A stretch of DNA of 23,122 bases from JBFGCA01 sp041567315 (GTDB lineage: Bacteria; Acidobacteriota; Thermoanaerobaculia; Multivoradales; JAHEKO01). The position numbers and the translations under genes were made by a program. Shown here in pieces: positions 1 to 7,688 of the stretch. Within the stretch, counting starts at the first letter, position 1. Each line of letters starts with the position of its first letter. Under the pieces are notes generated by a model that saw only the letters and a program-made list of their open reading frames with translations, was not told the origin of the DNA and did no database searches. Location: contig JBFGCA010000077.1 of NCBI GenBank assembly GCA_041567315.1, forward strand, positions 1 through 23,122, in the 5' to 3' direction.

Positions 1-97
1 GCCTGCGTCGCGGCGCCTGGCATCCGGCCCCGCCGCGCTCGCCAGCCGATCCGTCCGACTTCCACCACGGGCTCCAAGGGCTGAAGGAGGAGAGTGG

Positions 98-1132
98 ATG
101 AGGCGCCGGCTGCCGAGAATGGCGTTGCTGGGGGCGGCGTTGCTGCCGCTGCTGGCCGGCGGCTGCGGCGACGGCCGCATCCCGCTGCTGCTCTACTCGC
201 CGCACGGCCGCGACCTGCTGGAGCTGGTCGAGCGCCGCTACGAGGAGCTGCGCCCCGAGGTCGACGTCCGCTGGCTGGACATGGGCTCGCAGGACGTCTA
301 CGACCGCATCCGCTCGGAGGCCGCCAACCCCCAGGCCGACGTCTGGTTCGGCGGGCCCGACACCATCTTCTCGCGCGGCGCCGCCGACGGGCTGCTGGCC
401 CCCTACCGGCCGGCCTGGGCCGAGGCGGTGCCCGCGACCAGCCGCCACCCCGAGGACCTCTACTTCGGGCTCTACGAGGCGGTGCCGATCCTGATCTACA
501 ACTCCGACGCGGTGCCGGCGGACGAAGCGCCGGCCGACTGGGACGACCTGCTGGCGCCGCGCTGGAAGAAGAAGATCGTCATCCGCGACCCGCTGGCCTC
601 CGGCACCATGCGCACCGCCTTCGGGATGGTGCTGGCGCGCTCGGTGGCCGAGACCGGCGACGCCACCCGCGGCTTCGAGTGGCTGCGCCGGCTAGACGCC
701 CAGACCAAGGAGTACGTGGTCAACCCGGCGCTGCTGTTCGAGAAGCTGACCCGCCAGGAGGGCCTGGTGTCGATCTGGGAGCTGACCGACCTGCTGTTCC
801 TCAAGCAGCGCGGGGCGCCGCTGGCCTACCGCTTTCCGGCCACCGGCACGCCGGTGATCGACGACTCGATCGGGCTGGTGGCGGGGGCGCCGCGCGCCGC
901 CGAGGCCAGGGCCTTCATCGACTGGGTGGGAAGCCGCGAGGCGCTGCTGCTCACCGCCGAGCACGCCTTCCGGCTGCCGGCGCGCGGCGACCTGCCGGCC
1001 ACGGAGCTGCCGTCATGGGCGCAGCAGGCGCTCGCCGAGATCGTCCGCGCCGAGGTCGACTGGCAGCTCATCACCGAGCGCGGCGCCGCGTGGATGACGC
1101 GCTGGGACCGCGAGATCCGGGGCCGCGGATGA
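98..1132 (+). CDS. ABC transporter substrate-binding lipoprotein (family 1, iron(III)/phosphonate type)
   Basis: A 344-residue periplasmic binding protein that should capture a small ligand and deliver it to the permease and ATPase encoded just downstream. The N-terminus has basic residues, a hydrophobic stretch and LLAGGC, so Cys23 is the likely lipidated residue (the -3 position is Ala rather than the usual Leu). The mature part has the fold markers of family 1 binding proteins: an early LLLYSPHGRDLLELV strand-helix, ADVWFGGPD, an ILIYNSD segment and DWDDLLAPRWKKKIVIRDP. This layout is typical of iron(III), 2-aminoethylphosphonate and thiamine binders. I could not identify ligand residues, so the substrate is open. 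The ATG at 98 is chosen because AAGGAGG lies 7-8 nt upstream. It heads the four-gene operon; the ATPase starts 73 nt after its stop. Confidence 0.88.
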   Translation: MRRRLPRMALLGAALLPLLAGGCGDGRIPLLLYSPHGRDLLELVERRYEELRPEVDVRWLDMGSQDVYDRIRSEAANPQADVWFGGPDTIFSRGAADGLLAPYRPAWAEAVPATSRHPEDLYFGLYEAVPILIYNSDAVPADEAPADWDDLLAPRWKKKIVIRDPLASGTMRTAFGMVLARSVAETGDATRGFEWLRRLDAQTKEYVVNPALLFEKLTRQEGLVSIWELTDLLFLKQRGAPLAYRFPATGTPVIDDSIGLVAGAPRAAEARAFIDWVGSREALLLTAEHAFRLPARGDLPATELPSWAQQALAEIVRAEVDWQLITERGAAWMTRWDREIRGRG

Positions 1133-1205
1133 GACCGGCCGCCCGCCGCCGCGAACATCGGGACCCGGCTTCCCGTACCAGCGGGTGAGCGGAGCCGCGC
1201 CCCGC

Positions 1206-2300
1206 ATGGCTGCCTTCCTGACGGTTCACCGCCTCAGCAAGCGGTTCGGGGAGGTGCCGGTCCTCGCCGGCGTCTCGCTCGACGTCGAGGAGGGCGAGGT
1301 GGTGGTGCTGCTCGGACCCAGCGGCAGCGGCAAGACGACGCTGCTGCGGCTGGTGGCCGGCTTCGAGACCCCGGACGCCGGCGACATCCGGGTGGAGGGC
1401 GAGGAGGTCACCCGCCTGCCGCCGGCGAAACGCAACTTCGGCATGGTCTTCCAGCACTACGCCCTGTTCCCGCACCTGACGGTGGCCGAGAACGTCGCCT
1501 TCGGGCTCGAGGCGCGGCGCGTGAAGCGGACCGAGATCGCCGAGCGGGTCGCCGAGGTGCTGCCGCTGGTCGACCTCGCCGGGTTCGGCGAGCGCCGCGC
1601 GCACCAGCTCTCGGGTGGCCAGCAGCAGCGGGTGGCGCTGGCCCGGGCGCTGGCGCCGCGGCCGCGGCTGCTGCTGCTGGACGAGCCGCTCTCCAACCTC
1701 GACCCGACGCTGCGCGAGCGCACCCGGCGGCAGCTCCGCTCGACCCTCGGACGGGTGGGGATCACCGCGCTGTGGGTGACCCACGAGCAGGCCGAGGCGT
1801 TCGACGTCGGCGACCGGGTGGCGCTGCTCGAGGGCGGCCGGCTGCAGCAGACCGGACCGCCCGAGGAGCTGTATCTGGAGCCGGCCAATCCGTTCGTGGC
1901 CGGGTTCGTGGGCCGCGCCAGCACCCTCGAGGGGTTCTACGTCCCGGCGACGCCGGGGGACGGCGAGGTGCGGATCGGGGACGACCGCTACCTGGGGCAC
2001 GGGGTGCGCTGGCCGGCGCTGCCCGCGGTGCCGCTGCAGCCCGACGAGCCGGTGCTCTGCGTGCTGCGGCCCGAGGCGCTGGAGCTGCGCGAGGTGACCG
2101 ACGACACCCTGGCCGGCGAGGTCGCCGAGCGGCGCTACGCGGGCGAGACCACCCTCTACCGGGTGCGGCTGGTGGCCGGCGGCGAGCTGCTCGTGGCCGG
2201 CGGTCCGGAGACCGCGCGCGCCGGCGACAAGGTGGGGGTGGGGCGGCGGGCCGCGGGGCCGCCGCCGCGGCTCTTCCCGCGGCCGGCGGAGGCGAAGTGA
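1206..2300 (+). CDS. ABC transporter ATP-binding protein
   Basis: The cytoplasmic ATPase (364 aa) that powers uptake by the adjacent permease. All nucleotide-binding motifs are present in order: Walker A GPSGSGKTT, Q-loop FQHYALFPHLTV, ABC signature LSGGQQQRVALARAL, Walker B LLLLDEPLSNLD and H-loop WVTHEQ. About 110 further residues form a TOBE-like C-terminal domain (VLRPEALEL region), as in the FbpC/PotA class of importer ATPases. I place the start at ATG 1206, giving MAAFLTVHRLSKRFG, which matches the usual family N-terminus. An in-frame GTG at 1185 would add seven residues. Neither has a strong ribosome binding site. Its stop TGA overlaps the permease GTG as GTGA, indicating translational coupling. 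Confidence 0.95.
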   Translation: MAAFLTVHRLSKRFGEVPVLAGVSLDVEEGEVVVLLGPSGSGKTTLLRLVAGFETPDAGDIRVEGEEVTRLPPAKRNFGMVFQHYALFPHLTVAENVAFGLEARRVKRTEIAERVAEVLPLVDLAGFGERRAHQLSGGQQQRVALARALAPRPRLLLLDEPLSNLDPTLRERTRRQLRSTLGRVGITALWVTHEQAEAFDVGDRVALLEGGRLQQTGPPEELYLEPANPFVAGFVGRASTLEGFYVPATPGDGEVRIGDDRYLGHGVRWPALPAVPLQPDEPVLCVLRPEALELREVTDDTLAGEVAERRYAGETTLYRVRLVAGGELLVAGGPETARAGDKVGVGRRAAGPPPRLFPRPAEAK

Positions 2301-3970
2301 AGCGGGCGGCGGCGCTGCTGCTGGCGCTGGTCCTCGCCTGGCTGGTCGGCTATCCGCTGCTCATCACCCTGCTCGAGGCGCTGGGCTGGCCGCGGGCCTG
2401 GAGCCTTGCGAAGTTCGTCGAGTTCGCCGAGCGCGGCGACGAGTGGCTGGCGCTGTGGCGCAGTCTGTGGATCTCGGCCGCCTCGGCGGTGCTGGCGGCG
2501 GCGGTCGGCGTGCCGCTGGGCTTTCTCTTCCAGCGTGCCGAGTTTCCCGGCCGCCGGCTGCTGGGGGCGCTCATCGCGCTGCCGGTGGCGCTGCCGCCGC
2601 TGGTCGGCGTCATCGCCTTCCTGTTCCTCTACGGCGAGAGCGGGTTCGCGGCCCGCGGTCTCCAGGCGCTCCTGGGGCTCGAGCGCGCGCCCTGGCGGCT
2701 CGGTGGTCCGGCCGCCATCCTGCTGGTCCACGCCTACTCGATGTACGTCTACTTCTATCTCTTCACCCGCGCCGGGCTGGCGCGTCTGGAGGCGTCGCTC
2801 GAGGAGGCGGCGGCCTCGCTGGGCGCGGGCCGGTGGCGCACCCTGCGGCGGGTGACCCTGCCGCTCTTGGGCCCGGCGCTGGGCGCCGCCGCGCTGCTCG
2901 CCTTCATGACCTCGCTGGCGTCATTCTCGGCGCCGTATCTGTTCGGCGGCTCGTTCCGGGTGATGACCACCCAGATCGTCGCCTCCAAGCTCAACGGCGA
3001 GATCGCCATGGCCCAGGTGGAGACGGTGGCCCTGGCGCTGCTGGCCTTCGCCGGGCTGGTGGCGCTGCGCCGCTGGGGCCCGGGCCGGGCAACGGTGAGC
3101 GGCGGGGTGCGGGGGGTGGCCCCGCCGGGCCGGGCGCTGCGCCGGCCGCTGGCCCGGGTGGCGGCCGCCGCGGCCGGCTGGGGGCTGGCGCTCCTGCTGC
3201 TCCTGCCCCATCTGACCCTGCTGGTGCTCTCCTTCGTGCCGCCGGGCACCTGGACGGTGGAGACGGTGCCGCCGGTGCTCGACCTCGGCAACTACCGGCG
3301 GCTGCTGCCGCTGGGCGAGGGCTCCCTGGCGGGACTCCCCGAACGATTGCGGCCGATCGTCAACTCGCTGTGGATGGCGGCGGCGGCGACCGCCGGGGCG
3401 GTGGTGCTGGGGGTGACCGCGGCGCGGCTCGCCACCCGGCTCAAGGGCCGGCTGGGCGGGCTGCTGGAAGGTCTGCTGGCGGTGCCGTGGGCGGTGCCGG
3501 GGACGGTCTTCGCCATCTCGCTGGCCACCGCCTTCAGCGTCCACGATCCGCTGGCCGGGCGCCTGGTGCTGGTCGGGACGCCGTGGCTGCTGCCGCTGGC
3601 CTATCTGGTGCGGAGTCTCCCGCTCACCGGTCGCTCGGCGCTGGCCGGGATGCGCCAGCTCGACCCGGCGATGGAGGAGGCGGCGGCCTCGCTGGGCGCC
3701 GGGCGCTGGCTCACCCTGCGGCGGGTGACCCTGCCGCTGCTGCGGCCGGCGGTGATGGCCGGCGCCAGCCTCGCCTTCATCACCGCGCTGGGCGACTTCG
3801 TGACCTCGATCGTGCTCTACACCTTCGACACCCGGCCGATCTCGATCGAGATCCTCTCGAGCCTGAGGCTCCAGGAGACCGGGGTGGCGGCGGTCTACGG
3901 CGTCCTGCTGACGGTGCTGAGCGCCGCGGCCTTCCTGCGCTGGGGCCGCGAGGAGGGGGTGCGGGCGTGA
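2297..3970 (+). CDS. ABC transporter permease, two fused transmembrane halves
   Basis: A 557-residue inner-membrane permease in which both transmembrane halves are joined in one chain, as in the FbpB/ThiP-type iron and thiamine importers. Each half has about six hydrophobic helices and one EAA loop, the contact site for the ATPase: EEAAASLGAGRW at about residue 169 and again at about residue 460, each followed by TLRRVTLPLL. A Pro/Arg-rich linker near residues 270-290 separates the halves. The start is GTG 2297, whose GTGA overlaps the stop of the ATPase gene; an upstream extension of the frame would run inside that gene and is rejected. Its own stop overlaps the MFS gene in the same GTGA fashion. 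Confidence 0.93.
   Translation: MKRAAALLLALVLAWLVGYPLLITLLEALGWPRAWSLAKFVEFAERGDEWLALWRSLWISAASAVLAAAVGVPLGFLFQRAEFPGRRLLGALIALPVALPPLVGVIAFLFLYGESGFAARGLQALLGLERAPWRLGGPAAILLVHAYSMYVYFYLFTRAGLARLEASLEEAAASLGAGRWRTLRRVTLPLLGPALGAAALLAFMTSLASFSAPYLFGGSFRVMTTQIVASKLNGEIAMAQVETVALALLAFAGLVALRRWGPGRATVSGGVRGVAPPGRALRRPLARVAAAAAGWGLALLLLLPHLTLLVLSFVPPGTWTVETVPPVLDLGNYRRLLPLGEGSLAGLPERLRPIVNSLWMAAAATAGAVVLGVTAARLATRLKGRLGGLLEGLLAVPWAVPGTVFAISLATAFSVHDPLAGRLVLVGTPWLLPLAYLVRSLPLTGRSALAGMRQLDPAMEEAAASLGAGRWLTLRRVTLPLLRPAVMAGASLAFITALGDFVTSIVLYTFDTRPISIEILSSLRLQETGVAAVYGVLLTVLSAAAFLRWGREEGVRA
2801..2865 (+). repeat. Intragenic near-identical repeat, copy 1 (EAA loop of first permease half)
   Basis: This 65-bp segment recurs at 3674-3738 with only four mismatches. 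Both copies encode the EAA loop and the start of the following helix; the peptides differ at a single residue (R versus L after GRW). The rest of the two permease halves is far more diverged. Confidence 0.9.
3674..3738 (+). repeat. Intragenic near-identical repeat, copy 2 (EAA loop of second permease half)
   Basis: Second copy of the 65-bp segment at 2801-2865, in the same orientation and reading frame, 61 of 65 bases identical. It encodes the EAA loop of the C-terminal permease half. Confidence 0.9.
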
Positions 3971-5217
3971 CCCCGGGCGAGTTCCTCAGCCGGCTGTGGG
4001 TGCTGATGTTGACGGTCTTCGTCGACATGCTCGGCTTCCTGATCGTGCTGCCGCTGCTGCCCTTCTACGCCGAGCGGCTGGGCGCCGACCCCTTCCGGGT
4101 GGGGGCGCTGGTGTCGAGCTTCGCCCTCGCTCAGCTCGCCATGGCGCCGCTGTGGGGGCGCTTGTCGGACCGCTACGGCCGCCGCCCGATCATCCTCGCC
4201 GGGCTGCTGATCTCGGCCGCCGCCTATCTGCTGTTCGAGAGCGCCCAGGCGGTCTGGCTGCTCTTCCTTTCGCGGCTCGTGCAGGGGGCGGGCGGCGGCA
4301 CCGTCGGCGTGGTCCAGGCCTACGTCAGCGACTCGGTGCCGCGCCAGGACCGCGCCAAGGCGCTGGGGTGGCTGACCGCGGCCACCAGCGCCGGGGTGAT
4401 GGTGGGCCCGGCCATCGGCTCGCTGGCCGCCGGTGAGGGGTGGGCGCGGCCGGGCTACGTGGCGGCGCTGTTCTGCGTCACCAACTTCCTGTTCGCCTGG
4501 TGGTGGCTGCCGGAGTCCTCGCCCGGCCGGGCGCCGGGCCGCCCTCGCGGCGTCGTCCGGGGGGCCGACCGCGGCGCCACCCGGCGGGTGGTGCGCGAGA
4601 TCCTGACCCGGCCGCTCGGCGAGGTGGGGTCGCTGGTCTGGATCTACGCGCTGGGGATGATGGCCTTCATGGCCATGAACGGCGTGCTGGCGCTCTATCT
4701 CGAGCGCCGCTTCGGGGTCACCGAGCGCACCATCGGCTGGTTCTACGTCTACGTGGGCGGGGTGTCGCTGGTGATGCGGACGGTGGTGCTGGGCCCGGCG
4801 GTGCGCCGCCTGGGCGAGGTGCGGGTGGTGCGGCTCGGGACGCTGGCCATCGCCCTCGGGCAGGCGACCCTGCCGCTGGCCCGGGGTCTGGCCGAGCTGG
4901 CGGGGGCGGTGCTGCTGATCCCGGTCGGCACGGCGCTGCTGTTTCCGGCCACCACGTCGATGATCTCGCATCGCGCCGAGGCCGACCGGACCGGGCTGAT
5001 GCTGGGCGTCCAGCAGTCGTTCGGCGGCGTCGCCCGCATGGTGGGGCCGTTGTGGGCGGGGGCCGCCTTCCAGACCCTGGGCATCGCCAGCCCGTTCTTC
5101 CTCGCCGCCGGGGTGATGCTGGTGGCGCGGGCGGTGGCGGCCACCGTGCGCGAGGAGCGGCCGGCCGCGGCCGGGACCGCCGAGGTGGCCCCGGCGCTCG
5201 AGGCCGAGCCGTCCTGA
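3967..5217 (+). CDS. MFS transporter, TetA-like drug/metabolite exporter
   Basis: A 416-residue major facilitator superfamily protein of the inner membrane, expected to work as a proton-driven exporter. It opens with the helix LMLTVFVDMLGFLIVLPLLP, in which the Asp and the following GF are typical of the TetA/Bmr-like branch. It then shows motif A between helices 2 and 3 (GRLSDRYGRRPI) and the helix-5 motif GVMVGPAIGSLA. About twelve hydrophobic segments are visible, with a basic central loop at about residues 180-215 (GRAPGRPRGVVRGADRG). The GTG start overlaps the permease stop by 4 nt, so it is translated as the last member of the ABC operon. The substrate cannot be read from the sequence. 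Confidence 0.9.
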   Translation: MTPGEFLSRLWVLMLTVFVDMLGFLIVLPLLPFYAERLGADPFRVGALVSSFALAQLAMAPLWGRLSDRYGRRPIILAGLLISAAAYLLFESAQAVWLLFLSRLVQGAGGGTVGVVQAYVSDSVPRQDRAKALGWLTAATSAGVMVGPAIGSLAAGEGWARPGYVAALFCVTNFLFAWWWLPESSPGRAPGRPRGVVRGADRGATRRVVREILTRPLGEVGSLVWIYALGMMAFMAMNGVLALYLERRFGVTERTIGWFYVYVGGVSLVMRTVVLGPAVRRLGEVRVVRLGTLAIALGQATLPLARGLAELAGAVLLIPVGTALLFPATTSMISHRAEADRTGLMLGVQQSFGGVARMVGPLWAGAAFQTLGIASPFFLAAGVMLVARAVAATVREERPAAAGTAEVAPALEAEPS

Positions 5218-5220
5218 CCG

Positions 5221-5240
5221 GCCGCGGGCTGGCCCGCGGC
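5221..5240. terminator. Hairpin between convergent genes, likely bidirectional terminator
   Basis: A perfect 8-bp GC stem (GCCGCGGG / CCCGCGGC) with the loop CTGG fills almost the whole 24-nt gap between the converging stops of the MFS gene and the small exported protein. There is no T-run on either side, so it may stall RNA polymerase or protect 3' ends rather than act as a classic intrinsic terminator. Confidence 0.6.
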
Positions 5241-5241
5241 G

Positions 5242-5763
5242 CTACTCGTCGACGACGCGGGTGTAGGTGCCGCCCATCGCCCGCTTACCCTCTTCGGCGG
5301 TGTAGAGCGACCACTCGTAGTGGTCGTCGTCGCTGAAATCCCAGCTCTCGGTGAAGCTCTCCAGCCCGCCGGTGGGCGAGTAGCTGTCGATCTCCGAGAG
5401 CATCTTGTCGCCCTCGAAGCGGGTGGTGTAGTCGATGAACTCGGTGGGCATGTCGATGTTGACGAAGTAGCCCTTGATCTTCTCCTCGCCGGGGTGCCAG
5501 AACCACATCCCCTCGGAGACCAGCTTGGGCTCGCCCTCGATCACGAAGTAGCCGCGCGACGTCACGGCCTTCTTGCCGATCGTCCACTCGAAGGTCTGGT
5601 AGAAGTCGTCGCCCAGCTGCCAGCGGCCGCCCACCAGACGCTCGAAGGGAGCCAGCGGGCCCTCCTTCTCGTGGCTCTCGGCGGTTGCCGGTTGCGCGGT
5701 CCAGACCGCTCCCGCGGCCAGCAGCAGCGGCGCCAGCGCCGCGATCTTGTGCTCGATGCTCAT
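5242..5763 (-). CDS. Exported protein of unknown function (DUF1579-like beta-barrel candidate)
   Basis: A 173-residue protein with a Sec signal peptide (hydrophobic core at residues 8-22, likely cleavage after ATA at residue 28). The mature region starts with FERLVGGRWQL and continues with alternating hydrophobic/polar strands, including VSEGMWFWHPGEEKIKGYFV, YTTRFEGDKM and SWDFSDDDHYEW. This rhythm resembles the small lipocalin-like proteins grouped near DUF1579, whose function is not established. Translation from ATG 5763 is supported by GGGAGGA about 6 nt upstream. A perfect TATAAT -10 hexamer lies about 100 nt upstream. It is transcribed alone, convergent with the transporter operon. Confidence 0.8.
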   Translation of the reverse strand: MSIEHKIAALAPLLLAAGAVWTAQPATAESHEKEGPLAPFERLVGGRWQLGDDFYQTFEWTIGKKAVTSRGYFVIEGEPKLVSEGMWFWHPGEEKIKGYFVNIDMPTEFIDYTTRFEGDKMLSEIDSYSPTGGLESFTESWDFSDDDHYEWSLYTAEEGKRAMGGTYTRVVDE

Positions 5764-6093
5764 CGGTCGTCCTCCCGCCGCCCGTCACCTCCGGTCTCCC
5801 GGGAGCGCCGGACGGCCGATCTCGCGATCCCGGGGACCCGCGACCCCTCTCCAGGGTCCGGGGATTATAGACGGCATCCCGAGCCGTTTTCGTTTGCAAT
5901 ATCGAGCGCAAGATTCGGGTTGACCACGGGTGGGCCGGCTCGTCAGAGTTCGGGTACGCGACGCCGATGCAGCGAGCCGGTTGTCTCGAGACGCTTCCCC
6001 CATGCACACCCTCGACTCGACCCGGAGCGCCCTCGCGCGGAAGATCTTCGAAGAAGTCTCTCGTCTCTTGGCCGCCGGCCGCGGAGAGACCTC
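5764..6093. other. Divergent intergenic region (330 bp)
   Basis: This stretch separates the minus-strand exported protein from the plus-strand EamA transporter. It contains the TATAAT on the minus strand, a less GC-rich core near 5860-5930 typical of promoters, and the possible 31-codon leader ORF at 6002-6097. I see no convincing plus-strand -35/-10 pair and no further gene. Confidence 0.6.
5864..5869 (-). promoter_or_regulatory. Candidate -10 box (TATAAT) for the exported protein gene
   Basis: On the minus strand a perfect TATAAT occurs in an otherwise GC-rich stretch, about 100 nt before the ATG at 5763. The best -35-like hexamer, TTGCAA, is 24 nt upstream, which is too far for a standard sigma-70 promoter. 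The assignment therefore rests on the -10 and on its position. Confidence 0.4.
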
Positions 6094-6097
6094 GTGA
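6002..6097 (+). CDS. Possible 31-residue leader ORF coupled to the EamA transporter gene
   Basis: A short ORF starting at ATG 6002 encodes 31 residues beginning MHTLDSTRSALARKIFEEVS and ending LLAAGRGETS, predicted to form an amphipathic helix. Its TGA overlaps the GTG start of the transporter gene in a 4-nt GTGA, the same junction used by clear gene pairs elsewhere in this window. The ribosome binding site is weak, with no good GGAGG before the ATG. It could be a translationally coupled leader peptide or a chance ORF. Confidence 0.35.
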   Translation: MHTLDSTRSALARKIFEEVSRLLAAGRGETS

Positions 6098-7035
6098 GCG
6101 CGCCCGTCGAGACGCCCGCCCGCTGGCGGCTCGCCGCGGCCTTCGCCGCGGTCTACGTGATCTGGGGCTCGACCTATCTGGCGATCCGCTTCGGGGTCGA
6201 GACCCTGCCGCCGTTCCTGATGACCGCCACCCGCTTCCTGGTGGCCGGCGCGATCCTCCTGGCGTGGGCGCGGCTGCGGGGCCGCGCACCGCTCGCCCGC
6301 CACTGGCGGCCGGCGGCGGTGGTGGGCGCCTTCCTGATCGTCGGTGGCAACGGTCTGGTGGTGTGGGCCGAGCAGTGGGTGGCCTCGGGTCTGGCCGCCC
6401 TGGTGGTGGCGACCATCCCGCTGTGGATGACGCTGCTCGCCTGGCTGGCCGGCGACGGACCGCGGCCGGGCGGCCCGGTGGTGGCCGGGCTGGTCCTCGG
6501 GTTCGGGGCGGTCTGGCTGCTGGCCGGGCCGGTCGACGGCGCGACCGGCGCCGGCATGGTGGCGCTGGTCCTGGCCTCGCTCTTCTGGGCCGTGGGATCG
6601 ATCTACGCGCGGCGGGCGCCGCTCCCCGAGTCGCCGATGCTGGGCACCGCGCTCCAGATGCTGACCGGTGGCGCCCTGGCGCTCGTCGTCGGCTCGCTGC
6701 TCGGCGAGTGGGGGCGCTTCGACCCGGCGGCGGTCTCCGGCCGCTCGGTCCTCGCCCTGCTGTACCTCGTCGCCGCCGGCTCGGTGGTGGCCTTCAGCTG
6801 CTACGTCTGGCTGCTCAAGGTCAGCACTCCGGCCCGGGTGTCCACCTACGCCTACGTCAACCCGATCATCGCCGTCCTGCTGGGCTGGGTGCTGGCCGGC
6901 GAGCCGCTCACCGCCCGCACCCTGGCGGCCGGCGCCGGCATCCTGGCGGCGGTGCTGCTGATCAACGCGCCGCGCCGCCGCCCGGTCGCGCCGTCCCCCG
7001 AGGGCGCGGCGGTCAAGCGCTGCCCGGCGACCTGA
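6094..7035 (+). CDS. EamA-family transporter (drug/metabolite transporter superfamily)
   Basis: A 313-residue inner-membrane protein with about ten hydrophobic helices arranged as two EamA repeats, the usual size for the YedA/RhaT-like branch of metabolite exporters. The first repeat opens with FAAVYVIWGSTYLAIRFGVE, a family hallmark. The second contains SLFWAVGSIYARR, and near the C-terminus comes the conserved helix STYAYVNPIIAVLLGWVLAGE. A short basic tail follows. The start is set at GTG 6094, behind GGAGAG; the longer upstream frame has no coding character. Transport substrate is unknown; characterised relatives export amino acids or other metabolites. Confidence 0.9.
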   Translation: MSAPVETPARWRLAAAFAAVYVIWGSTYLAIRFGVETLPPFLMTATRFLVAGAILLAWARLRGRAPLARHWRPAAVVGAFLIVGGNGLVVWAEQWVASGLAALVVATIPLWMTLLAWLAGDGPRPGGPVVAGLVLGFGAVWLLAGPVDGATGAGMVALVLASLFWAVGSIYARRAPLPESPMLGTALQMLTGGALALVVGSLLGEWGRFDPAAVSGRSVLALLYLVAAGSVVAFSCYVWLLKVSTPARVSTYAYVNPIIAVLLGWVLAGEPLTARTLAAGAGILAAVLLINAPRRRPVAPSPEGAAVKRCPAT

Positions 7036-7056
7036 GAGCGGACTCCTCCGGCGAGC

Positions 7057-7080
7057 CCTCGGTCTGTTGCAGACCCGAGG
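7057..7080 (+). terminator. Hairpin downstream of the EamA gene
   Basis: CCTCGGTCTG pairs with CAGACCCGAGG around a TTG loop, a 10-bp stem with one bulged C, starting 21 nt after the transporter stop and ending about 65 nt before the YjbQ-family gene. No T-run follows, so termination strength is uncertain. Confidence 0.45.
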
Positions 7081-7146
7081 CCGGGATATGACACGCTCGG
7101 TCGGCGCGCCACCCAGCGGCGCGATTTGCCTGGAGGGGAGGCCGAG

Positions 7147-7587
7147 ATGCGCCTACACCGCGAGACCCTGGAGAGAGACACCCGCGCGAACACCGACGTC
7201 CAGGACCTGACCGCCGACGTCGAGGCCGTGGTCGCCGGCTCCGGCGTCCGGCAGGGCTGGGTGATGGTCTTCACCCCCGGCTCCACCGCCGGCGTCACCA
7301 CCCTCGAGTTCGAGAGCGGCTGCGTCCAGGATCTGACCCGCGCCATCGAGCAGCTCGCGCCCACCGACGCCGAGTACGCCCACAATCTGCGCTGGGGCGA
7401 CGGCAACGGCTACTCGCACGTCCGCGCCGCGCTTCTCGGCCCCTCGCTGGTCCTGCCGATCCACGACGGCGAGATCCGCCACGGCACCTGGCAGCAGATC
7501 GTGCTCTGCGACTTCGACAACCGCCCCCGCCGCCGCCGCATCCTGGTCGAGGTGCTGGGCGCCGAGCCGCGGGAGAACGGCCAGTAG
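7147..7587 (+). CDS. yjbQ: YjbQ-family protein (secondary thiamine-phosphate synthase family, UPF0047)
   Basis: A 146-residue cytosolic protein of the YjbQ/UPF0047 family. E. coli YjbQ has a weak thiamine-phosphate synthase activity, but the main role of the family is unsettled. Diagnostic segments are present: VFTPGSTAGVTTLEFE, then WGDGNGYSHVRAALLGPSLV and LPIHDGEIRHGTWQQIVLCD, followed by the basic end DNRPRRRRILV. The protein belongs to the subgroup with GSTA where E. coli has HTSA. ATG 7147 is preferred over an in-frame TTG at 7126 because GGAGGGGAG sits directly upstream of the ATG and overlaps the extension. Full-length for the family. Confidence 0.9.
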   Translation: MRLHRETLERDTRANTDVQDLTADVEAVVAGSGVRQGWVMVFTPGSTAGVTTLEFESGCVQDLTRAIEQLAPTDAEYAHNLRWGDGNGYSHVRAALLGPSLVLPIHDGEIRHGTWQQIVLCDFDNRPRRRRILVEVLGAEPRENGQ

Positions 7588-7688
7588 CGTTTCAGTGCCA
7601 GGTTGTCGATTTCAGTTGGGTGATTGGCTTCCCAGGTAGAGAGTCACAGCCGGTCAGCCCGCGGTGCCAATGCAGGGCGATCTCTTCC

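Noticed and set aside
1..97. Possible end or start of a gene at the left edge
   Set aside because: No frame on either strand shows recognisable coding features; only the ribosome binding site of the first gene is clear.
94..1188. Long Arg/Ala/Gly-rich frame overlapping the binding-protein gene
   Set aside because: It has the low-complexity composition of an out-of-frame translation of GC-rich DNA and covers a clear family member.
3895..4971. 358-codon minus-strand frame opposite the MFS gene
   Set aside because: Its His/Gln/Pro/Arg-rich product is a typical antisense shadow; the plus strand encodes a recognisable transporter.
7588..7688. AT-richer 100-bp stretch with TTTCAGT repeated at 7590-7596 and 7610-7616, like an insertion-sequence end
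   Set aside because: No matching inverted end or transposase is present in the window, and two 7-mers are weak evidence.
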